From: Fomes fomentarius
Lineage: Eukaryota > Basidiomycota > Agaricomycetes > Polyporales > Polyporaceae
DNA: 64,000 bases
Reading direction: 5' to 3'
Assembly: GCA_022606135.1 (NCBI GenBank)
Contig: JABYQN010000008.1
Span: 2,046,001-2,110,000 of the forward strand
This document shows positions 44,082-53,953 of the stretch, in pieces. The notes below the pieces were generated by a model, which did not search any database, was not told the DNA's origin, and saw only the letters and a list, made by a program, of their open reading frames with translations. The position numbers and the translations under genes are program-made. The stretch's first letter is position 1, and every line of letters starts with the position of its first letter.

Positions 44082-46596
44082 ATGGCGAAGTTTGCTCCAA
44101 CACCGATTGAAAATCTTCCTGAGGTGAGGGTGCTTCTTCTCACAAGGAGTAGTAAGTACTCCTGATAGCTCACCTCACATAGTCTAGATTCGCGAAAGGG
44201 CGCGCAACGCGTTCCGGTCTGGGAAGACGCGCTCTATCCCGTTCCGCAAGGCCCAGATAGCTCAGATTGGGTACCTCATCAAAGACAACGAGAGCTCATT
44301 GAAGGAGGCACTGAAGCAGGACTTGGGCCGTCCTGACGTGGAGACCGAATTGTGAGTCCTTGTCCTCAACGACTCGGACGCGTGCTACATAACTTCAATC
44401 TTTCAGCGCTGATGTACTGTGTGTTTCAGCTTCGACTTCACAGCGTCATATATCGACCTCCGATATGTGTACGACAACGTGGAGAAGTGGGCCGTGCCAC
44501 AGAAAGCGGAGACTACTCTCAGCTTCTACCCCATGAAGCCTCAGACGAAGGCCGAGCCGAAGGGAACAGTGTTGATCATAGCGCCATTCAACTTCCCTGT
44601 GTTTCTCACGATGGGTCCATTGGCAGGTTTTGATCATGCTGTGTCCTAGAAGCCAATCCTGATAGTGATCGTTTTCAGGTTGGTGCTATTGCTGCTGGGA
44701 ATGCCGCAGTCATCAAGCCATCAGAACAGACGCCTGCAGTGTCTGCGCTATTGGCCGAGCTTCTGCCAAAGTATCTCGATCCTGAGCTGTTCCACATTGT
44801 CAACTGCGGTACTTTAGAGACAACCAAGGTATGTCGCATAGTGTATCTTGATAATGATGATCATGATGTAGGGCTGTCGTTCGCTCGAACGCCCATGTGG
44901 GACAGCTGCTTGAACTTCAATGGGATCACAGTGCGTTACAGTACCCTCATCGATGGTCGATCCTGTACTCATTCAGTATGCGCAGTATTCTACACAGGTA
45001 CATACATACAATAAGACTAAGACTCCGATGACGCTTGGCTAATCCAAGAGGTTATCGTCTAGGCGGCGGGCGTGTCGGTCGGATCATCGCTGAAGCTGCC
45101 GCCAAGTTCGTGACGCCATTGACTCTGGAGGTGAGTATCTCAGCTCAGTATGCAGTAAGAGAGCAATGCACTGAATCTGTCATAGCTAGGAGGTCAACAA
45201 AAAGTTTCTATCAAATCCTCCAAAGTTCTCATCAAAATACAGGCAAGAACCCTGTGGTGATAGACCCTAAAACGGACGTGAAGGTCGCCGCGAGGCGCAT
45301 CTTGTGGGGACGATTCTCTAATGCTGGTCAGGTATGGATACACGAGATCTATCACGATCTATCACTTATGCTCGCATGCTGATGAATGAGAAGATATGTC
45401 TGGCACCTGAGTACGTTTTAGTACCAGAGACGTTCCAAGAGACCCTCATCGAGGTGATCAAGGAGGTGTGAGTGCAGCAAATAATGTTCCCATGCCGGTA
45501 ATTGATTCTGCTGCTGTGATTTTCTAGATACACTTCGTTCTATCACGACAATCCCAGAGACTCGGACTCTCTGTCGCGGGTCATATCCGAGGCATCTGCT
45601 CGCAGGATCAAGAGATTGCTAGATGATACTAAAGGAACAGTCATCCTAGGAGGAGAGGTCATTCCTGAGAAGAGACACGTTGCGCCGACGGTAGTGAGTA
45701 ACGTTCGGGGTGACGACTCCTTGATGCAACAGTACGTTTTCACTTTTGTGGTCCTCGTTCTGGGTGATTCAAGACATTGAAGGGAGATATTTGGCCCGGT
45801 GCTCTTGTTGATTCCGGTGAAGGACCTCGACGAAGCTATTGAGTTCATCAACGCTCGGTGGGTGAAGTGATCACTTGTGCGCATGAGTTACATTGACACT
45901 TATGCAGAGATCATCCGCTCTCTGTTTACATCTTTTCCCGAGACAAATCATTCCAGAAGAAAGGTAATGGTATCCGAGTCTGACCAAGGGTGCGTCATCA
46001 CTCATAGATGATACACCAGTTTCGGAGAATACTGTAAGTGGAGGCGTTTGGTGCAACGATGTTGTCCTTGTTCCGGGAGGTATGTATACATTTGTCAGTT
46101 GCCGCCACTTCTTGAACCAAGACTTGTGATAGTCCCGGGAATTCCATTGGGTGGAATAGGCCCTAGTGGATGTGAGTCGCCGATGCTGATACGCCGAACC
46201 TATGTGGTATTGATAGAAGACCGGGATGCAGATGGCTATAACACCGGGAAACACATGTACGCGCATTCATGGACAGCCCATCGTGGTGCGTTCATCGCTC
46301 TCATTGTCTACTCCTCTATCTCATACACTGGTATGTGAACCATAGGGTCGACACGGTTGCTTTCAGCTGTCGATACCCTCCGTACAAGGTGCGTTTGAGC
46401 AATTTTAATTGTCGTAATTATGTGGTAAAGGCTCATGAAACTAAAACCGCTTCATTAGTCGATACAATCCCTCAAGCTTACCACTCCGGCTCTCCCACCA
46501 CGTCCGGGTCAAGCAACGGGCCTGCTAGAAAGATGCATTCTTGCGTCCATTGTGCTCGCAGGTGCTCTAGCCTATGCCATACTCACTCAGTGGTGA
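44082..46596 (+). CDS. Family-3 aldehyde dehydrogenase, C-terminal tail-anchored (fatty aldehyde type)
   Basis: NAD(P)-dependent oxidation of aldehydes to acids; the C-terminal anchor suggests long-chain substrates, as in yeast Hfd1. The early exons are 44082-44123, 44188-44351, 44430-44622, 44679-44828, 44906-44930, 44986-44997 (12 nt), 45063-45130, 45186-45192 (7 nt), 45243-45331, 45394-45467 and 45528-45731; shorter exons follow to TGA 46594-46596. Motifs in order are FPVFLTMGPL, VGAIAAGNAAVIKPSE, the catalytic Glu in ELGGKNPVV, the catalytic Cys in GQICLAPEYVL, EIFGPVLLLIP and HPLSVYIFS. A hydrophobic tail (CILASIVLAGALAYAILTQW) ends the protein. The join PL|VGA needs a GC donor (GCAGGT) at 44623; the GT four bases later is out of frame. 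No inactivating change was found. Confidence 0.82.
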
Positions 46597-46865
46597 ACAT
46601 TAGTCAATTTCTGGTGAATCAGGGACTAGTCAACACCAGTGCGATATGTCGGATAGAAGATAGATAGATCCCTCGCTCCTCATTGTGTTTTGAGAGTATT
46701 CGTGAAGTACTACTATGCGAGCCACCACGGCACTCGGGAGGAGGTGAGATCATGACTATGATCACGATGCGCCCATACGAAGGGGCGGTTACTGATGTCA
46801 GGGCAATTGAGACCAACGTCTCAGAGAATGCTACAGTTCATTCTTCTACAACTGGTGACGATCGC

Positions 46866-48523
46866 TCAATTATAGTATCGCACAACAAGCCCGTTCACAT
46901 AGTACTGTTCTTCCACCACTTCATCCTTCTCCTTCCGCTCCGCCTGCCCAAGAAGCCCATGGCCCCTTGTGCGCCCAACCCGCCAATCCCGCATCGTAGG
47001 CGCATCCTCGTCAGGGCAACTGCGGGTGATCCCAACCCTCTGCAACACAGGGCTCTGAGCAAAAGGCACGAGGCGAACGTCGTCCTCCGTCATGCTGAAG
47101 TAAAAGATCCCGAGGCGTGTGCAGCCACGCTGGTCTGGAGGAGGCTGGACGACACGGTGAATGGTCGCTTTGTAAAAGCCACCACACAGCATCTCCATTG
47201 AGCTTCCGATGTTGACGATCTGCGTAATGCACGTATTGTCAGATGATTGTACATGGAGAGTGAAAAGTGATTGCCGGAACGCACCACGCTGTTAGGGACG
47301 TGCTTGGCATACCGCCATTGACCGTCAGGACATTTGATCTGAAGCGCAGTGACGGGCTGGCTCCAGAGGAGTGTCACGGTGCCGATGTCTGCTCCACGTT
47401 GAGTGTATCTAACGATAGGTTCGAGGGAAAATGAGTGTACCTGTATGTCCCTTCAGCCAGACGTTCTTGGTCTTCGTCTCATCCTCCTCCGTCCTTGGGT
47501 GGCTGATTGTTTTTTATTAGCGTAAGTTCGTAGAAGAACAATTCACGCAGAAAGCAAACGTACTACTTTATGAAGCGGACTGGGTGATATAGTTAGCCCC
47601 TACAAGTAGTGCGAAGCGGCAACAGAGGCTACGTACCGGAGGCGTCTCCAGCGGCGTCAAAGTTATGGATGTTCACAAACGTCTCCTCAGGCAGTTCAAG
47701 TCCAAGGGCGAGCATCCTGTCATCCATTGCGTTGAGCGTACACACAGTCGGGTATCATAATAGTCTCACCTCAGGATCGGATGGACTATATCATAATGAT
47801 TGTGCTCAGCGAACGCATGAAGCTCGGGAAGTAACGGTCGCAGAGCCTTGGGGTGTTGCTGTTGATAGATCGTCCTATGGGCTAGCCAGTGCCATCTGAG
47901 AGCAAGATACAGAATCCTGTGGGTCAAACCTACTGCTGTAAAATTCAACTTGGTCACGAACGCCGTTATCGATCGTCTATCATTGAGACACCCGAAAGTG
48001 AGCTAATGCGATGATGATGATGATGTTGATGATGATGATGTGTAGATCAGAACATACCCAGAATTCACGGGGCTTGTACCCCCTGTACGAGCCATTCTCT
48101 TTGATCTTAGCCGTGTACTGCCCGAGTTCTTCCTCGGGAACTTGAGTGAACGGAACGTCTGCGATGTCGAACATGCGCTGGTTCTGGTCGAATGTGTCCG
48201 GTGATCAATATTTCTCGACGAGCGTGGTACGATGAGAGGTGGCGTACCTGAGCGTCGCTGAGACCATGGTTAACGACATACATAAAACCGTACGTGCGCA
48301 TCGCATCGCACACAACGGGAGCGAGCTCGGCGCGGCCCTCGGGGGTCTTCGCTTTGGATATATCAATCAACGGAAAATCCGCCCATTCCACTGCATGAAA
48401 GATATGATGCGCTCAGTAGGGGTTCAAACGCGATACCTGGGGATAGGCTCCACATACTATTCTCCTTTGTTGGTGGAGCAGGCTCATAATGTGTCACGGG
48501 AGGTATCGTTGTTCCTGGCATGG
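46866..48523 (-). CDS. 2-oxoglutarate/Fe(II) oxygenase (isopenicillin N synthase-like), paralogue C
   Basis: Starts at ATG 48521-48523 (MPGTTIPPVTHYEPAPP) and ends at TGA 46866-46868, with about ten exons. Motifs are WADFPLIDISKAKTPEG, YVVNHGLSDAQ, FTQVPEEELGQY, GHTDIGTVTLLWSQPVTALQI (His/Asp ligands) and TIHRVVQPPPDQRG (distal His). The 16-nt exon is at 47564-47579. An intron contains a (GAT)n run at about 48011-48041. TATATATATATAT at about 48572-48584 is a likely TATA region on the minus strand. It is related to A and B but about 6.5 kb away across two plus-strand genes. The substrate is unknown. Confidence 0.87.
48011..48041. repeat. GAT trinucleotide microsatellite
   Basis: An almost pure run of GAT with one GTT, inside an intron of oxygenase paralogue C. 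Likely length-polymorphic. Confidence 0.75.
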
Positions 48524-49233
48524 TACAAGTTGATTGTAATGGGAGAGCGGCAGCCTCTCCAAGCAGCGCAGATATATATATATATGTGCTCTCCGGAGCT
48601 AAATAAATAGCGAGAGAAAAAGACTGGAACTCTCCTCAGCCGTCATCCTCTTCAGGCAGCTGCGGACGGCGAGTACCTTAGCCGGTGACCTAGCTCGAAT
48701 AGTCATACTTGGAGAGTTCTGTGTGAGACCAGACTTGCCATTTTATGCTCCTCATTCCTGTACCTTACCCGTGACCGTCTTGCCCAAACCTACTTCGCTT
48801 CTACAGTTAGAGCGGCTCCCCGTGAAAGCCCAAAATTATACTGAGCCGTCGGCAAACGATGGGAACTAGCAGCTCCAAAAAAGCTCTGAGAGTTATAGAG
48901 GAAAGGGGTGAACGTACTCAGTGGCGAGGCATGGCGCATTGTCAACCTTTGCGCAGACTCAGTCTCAGGTTCTAGGACAGAGCTGAGCGTCTCCGGGACG
49001 AGAACTTGCGGAATACGCCGAAGAGGGTCAGCGTACATCTTGTGACAGTCGGTCCGCGTCCGCGTCATATGCATTACAGTCCAGTGCCGCCTCAGGTAGT
49101 ATAGGCGCCTAGGAACCTATACTTGAATGTAGAAAGACTCCGAATGACTGAATGTAGCCCTACGAATCAATAAGCGCAAGTTTAGAAACTCCCAAGTGCG
49201 AGGCTACACTTTGCATTTGGCCGCTTCTACATC
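48524..49233. other. Intergenic region between oxygenase C and the TPR-CHAT gene
   Basis: 710 bases. The left end has the TA-rich promoter of oxygenase C; the right end is the 3' flank of the TPR-CHAT gene. A 94-codon minus frame at 48790-49074 has no recognisable features. No gene is called. Confidence 0.5.
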
Positions 49234-52200
49234 TCATATGCCGACATGCAGAAACGGGACCCAGAACACCATCGGCCTTCCTGCCGCCTTCATCTCGCCC
49301 ACAGCAGCGTGTAACGCTTCCGCAGCCTCTCGCGGATCCGGCTCACCTACTCCCTCCCTCATCAACCGCCCATACACCTTGCTCGTCACGAACGCCGCGG
49401 CGCGGTCATCGACCGTCCACAACGTCGCCACCGCGCTCCTCACACCAGCAAACTGCATCCCCGCCGCGAGATGTATACACTCATCCGGCAGGCGCGCGTC
49501 GCCCGCAGACGTCAGACACGCGGAGAGGAACGCGAACTGCACGCGCGTGAGGTCGAGTTGCATGAGCGCGCCTAGGCTGAGCGAGCCGTTGTGCAGGCAG
49601 AATGCGCTGTCGAACGCGTAGCTCGGGTCCTGGTATGCGTGGCACGAGAAGTGCAGCCAGGTGTGTTGTGGGAGCGCACGCGAAACTGCAAGGGTCGTCG
49701 CTGCGGGGCCGACCATGTAGGTGGGAGTGTGTGCGAAGCGTGCACATGCGGCATCGATGGTCGCCAACTCTTTGTGGACAGCGGGCAGTGGGTTCAGGTC
49801 AGGAGTCTCGGGCATGCCGATAGCGAGCATGGAGAGCTTCTGCGATGTGGGACCTCCGTGTGCGCGTAGGAGAGATTGGAGGGTAGGAGTGTAAGAAGAT
49901 ATGACGAGGTCGGGCACACCGAGGGCGCCGTCTTCGTACGGGCCCGCAGCGTGGATAGGAAGGAATGCAAGAGGACCAGTCGGGCACCACCAGATTCGCT
50001 TTGGAGCGGTCGATGAGTGGATGGACAGATGTGATAGGATCGGCGAAGCCACGGTACGCCATAGTTGTTGGAGGATTGGAATGAGAATGACTTCTTCGAG
50101 CTCCCGTACGCCCATGACGCCATCCTGGAGATCACACAAGCCTGTTTGTATCGACTCTGCCCAAGACAGGGCATCAGTCGATGACGCTCCAGGCAGAGGC
50201 AGGTGATCTATTTCTACGCGTCCATCCTCCGTTCTGCGGAGGACGAGAGCGTCCGCTCTAACGCTCGTGTTGACGAATACGACGTACCCCTGAGAGAGCA
50301 AATCGACCAAACGTGGGTCCTCCTTCAAGTTAGTCCAGAACCCTGCACCGTCCTCCTCGAGTAGCTTCATGGCTTCCTGGAGCGACTTCCAACGCGTCGC
50401 GGCACTGTGTAACGCCGCGTCATGGAAGATTTCCATCACCTGGGACCTGAAGGCCTCCATCGGCTCAATATCCCGGGGCGATGTGCAGGATGCTCCCTGA
50501 GCTTGGTCACGATGTCGTCATGGAAGGATTTCAAGTTCTGGGCGACGCTGTAAAGCTGTGGAATGGTCCGAGCGACCTCCGCCATGTGCTCCTCAGTGAC
50601 ATGAGGAAGTCCGTGCGCTGTGGTAGAGAGATAGGACGACAATGAATCGAACTCCGTAGTAGCTGCTCCCTCGGGCCCGGACCCGTCGTTCGATTTTTGA
50701 CGAGCAGCCTGATGTCTTCGCGCGCCAGGCTGTAGCTTGAGCCACTGCGCCCAGAGAACGTTCCGTCCCCGTTCGAGGTATGACACTGCATCATCAAGCT
50801 GGCCGCACGCGATGGCATGCGCCGCTGCTCGCGGCCCGACGTCGACAGCCCACGACACAAGCGCTTTGTACTGGACAACCATCCGATTCCCAGACCACGC
50901 GAGCAGTGGGAAGACATCGAGCGCGACCTTCAGTGGCTCGAGAGACGCGGCCGGCCCGCGCTCAGACACAACTTGCTCCCAGCGAAGAGCGGCTTGCAGG
51001 CGCACGGAGGCTTGTCCAGTGCCAGTCGCGACCTCCCGCAGGGCCCTCACGGCCCCCTCCATGTCCGGCTGATCGCGTGCGAGAGCAAAGCGCGTCGCGA
51101 GCATGTCGCCGAGTTGGAACACGAGTGCGTCTCGACCATGGTCATCGGCAGGGCATCGATCCAGCGCTGAGGAGGCATAGCGTATGGCTTCATCGAGATC
51201 GTCTCTCTCCTGTGTCTCCTGATAGCGGATGAGAAGCGCCGCGCTGAGATCGCGCTCCAAGCGGGCCTCAAGGTGGGTCCCACCAGAGAAGGCTTTGCGA
51301 GCGACAGTGAGGTGATGGATGCCCTCATCTATCTCTGTGGGTTTGGAGGCGAGCTCACCATGACGAGCGAGCGCGAGCCCAAGTCCCGCTTGCGCGGGGT
51401 AGTGCACGTAGCTCCCACGTGCAACGTACTCAAGCGCACGTCTGAACTTCTCGATGGACTCCTCTAGGTCAGCCATGTCATGATCGGCAACGTTGCGTCC
51501 GTAGAGCAGGGCGGCAAGGTCAGCGAGGTAAACTGGGTACAAGGGATGTGTTTCGGGACAGATCCTGACCGCGCTGCGTCCGTAGGTCACGGCTTTGTCG
51601 TAGTCGTCGATATCAGACACGACCGTGAAGCGTTGTGCGCAAGTGATGGCCAGGACATCCAGACCACGAGATGCATCCGGATGTGTGGTGGATAGTGTAT
51701 CATCGTGGAACTGCTGTAGATGCACAGCGTAGTAGAGCGCCTTGTCGATGTCTGCGAGTCTCCCGAGCCGAAGGAAGCGCTCTATATACAGGTCGGAGAG
51801 GACGCACTGAGAATGAGCATTTTCCAGCTCCTCGTCTTTGTGTGAAGACCATATGCGGTCCAGGGCATCGTTCAAGTCCTGTACGCCGCCAACTGCGCGG
51901 TACCTGTCTAGCAGGCACTCGGCAAGCTCCATGGCGAGTAATCGTCGCCCAGCGAGGTCAGATGGGTAGTATTCGAGAGAGATATCCAAGATCGAATTCC
52001 CGACCTTTATCGCGCGATCGAGCGGGTCCGTAGTACTCTCTCTGCGTGCGAAGAGCCTCTGTCCGTAAACCCAGTTACGAATCAGAAGCGTCGTCGCTGG
52101 AGGGAAGGTACCGTCCGACATGTTCGCGGCCACGGCAGTCGCCCGAACACCAGCTTCGAGTTCGGTGCTGTCGTATGTAAGCTCATACAGGTGCAGAAGT

Positions 52201-53049
52201 GTGAGACCAAAGGTAGACTGTTTGATCCGATAGTCGTCGGACGACTCTTGGGTAGCCTGAAGCGACTGTGCGACCTGGTATGCGATCGCGCGAAGGTGAG
52301 CAGGGTTTCCTTGGACCATTCTACTCATCTCCTTGGAGACAAAGTTGCCGCCAAAGGCCTGGTCCATCTTTTCCACGACCGAGCCAGTTTGAATGAGTGA
52401 GTGCGCAACTGGGTTCGGGATCGTCTGAGGGGTAGTGGAGGAAGAGGCAGAAGGCGGGGACGGTACAGGAGGTAGTTCTGGCTGCTGCAGGTGCTTCTGT
52501 GCGATATCTACAGCACGGAATGCACGCTGCACGTAGTCCACGAGCCCCTGGAACTCCTGAATGGCATATGCTCTAGCATCGAGAAGCCCACCTTCTGCTG
52601 AAGAAGCATCACGTCGTTGCTCCGAGTACCCTGGAATAGAAGCAGACGGAATCTGGGCCTGAGGGGTCATATTCTGCTAACAGAATGAGGCGTGATGGAT
52701 ACGATGATGATTCGGGTTCCTCACTATGAGTTGCCCCAGGAGGGAGGACAGTGGCTGCAGTGCACCGGCAGGATCTGCAGAAGTTGCCTGTGCTCGAACC
52801 TCCTCCAGCAGATGGAACATTTCAGCAACTGGGCTTCGATCCCGTTGTTCTCCTGTATTGTCATTCGTGGGGGCTGTACTGGACCCGGTTCTGCAGGTCA
52901 TACCCTTCGTCACCGTGATGATAACATGATAGGAAAGGCGCTTGTGCTTACTGAGGAGGTCCCCCCTGCGCACGCTGGTCTTGCAGTAGCATCTGGGCAA
53001 AAGCATCTTCAAGCTCTTGCTCCAAGTCTTTGGGAAGCGTGGAAGACAT
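49234..53049 (-). CDS. TPR-CHAT protein (caspase-like peptidase fold)
   Basis: Four exons from the start: 53049-52952, 52890-52725, 52676-50511 and 50463-49234, totalling 1219 codons. The N-terminal part is poorly structured. Residues about 250-650 are helical TPR-like repeats (AECLLDRYRAVGGVQDLNDAL, LGLALARHGE). The C-terminal CHAT domain shows the expected dyad, His in LHFSCHAYQD and Cys in FLSACLTSAGD, then LPDECIHLAAGMQFAGVRSAVATLW. Family knowledge: CHAT proteins are clan CD peptidases often coupled to TPR or NLR modules. Intron 52677-52724 (48 nt) removes an in-frame TAG. Intron 50464-50510 (47 nt, GAG acceptor) removes a frame change. If that last intron is not real, the gene is frameshifted there. 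The substrate is unknown. Confidence 0.78.
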
Positions 53050-53953
53050 CTGTTTGCAAAGGAATCTTCAGCCTACATTGCATCAAGTATATAAGAGAAG
53101 GTCTCTTACGATTCTCGATAGGATGCAGCTGTTCTACCTGAGCACCTAGTAGGTCGGAATACAGGAAGAAGTTGTGCAGGGCATCGATGATCCCTCAAAC
53201 GTCCTAGTTATACGTGTCATCGGACCACGGACGTGAGTCAACGCTCGCTGCCACAAGCCATGCATCTGCGTCAGGCTAAACCAGGAGAGGATAAATGTTA
53301 TGGAAGGCTGAGAGAATTGCAATTCGCGCAGCGCAATCCTCGTTCAACGACGACTTAGGTAATGCCCACGTGGCTTGGTGGCAGGTGCTAGTACTCTCCT
53401 CTGCTTGTACTTGACCTCTTAATCATCCCTTGCGTCCGATGCTCAGTGAATGTCCTAATTGCACCCTGCAACTACTCGAGCTTCCTAGAGCTAGCCACAG
53501 AGCACCCGTCAAAGGGTATCAGTCTTTGCGAGAGTTGCTAGAGCGTGGTACCCGTCGAACGGTTTGGGGAGGAGCGGACGTCGAAATCCTTCCCACCCAA
53601 AGTACTTCGAATTCGTGGTTGTGTCGAACCTAAACCCCTCTGCACATTCAACGTAGGGTTTCGTTGCTCGTTATCGAGCTTCTACTACAGAGGTGGCTAC
53701 ACAATGACAAATAGACATATTGAACCTCGAACGAGTCCGATCCGAGTCGGTACATAAAACTCCAAGTCCATCTAAAGGGCATACATGTTGTGTCACGGTC
53801 ACTCGGTACGGGGGTGGGGTGGGGCGGGGCGGGGCGAGTACGGATACGGATACATTATATGATTATTGTGTTTCGCTTCCAGCTTCTCTGCTCTTCTCTT
53901 CTCTCTCTCTCCATCCATGCGCCTCCCCTCACACGATGTCACGGGTCGCTGCC
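53050..53953. other. Intergenic region with G-run tract and polypyrimidine tract
   Basis: 904 bases upstream of the TPR-CHAT gene and downstream of the hexokinase. It holds CTTATATACT (minus strand, about 53085-53096) near the CHAT start, possibly a TATA element or part of a first noncoding exon with an intron, the G-rich tract at 53810-53836, and a CT-rich tract at about 53878-53915. No gene is supported. Confidence 0.5.
53810..53836 (+). repeat. G-run tract able to form a G-quadruplex
   Basis: Five consecutive runs of four or more G separated by single T or C bases. Four G runs with one-base loops match the strict intramolecular G-quadruplex pattern. It lies about 120 bases beyond the hexokinase stop codon. 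Confidence 0.75.

Noticed and set aside
36509..48523. Secondary-metabolite gene cluster
   Set aside because: Oxygenases and an aldehyde dehydrogenase are present, but no backbone synthase, P450, transporter or transcription factor is seen, so the label is not justified.
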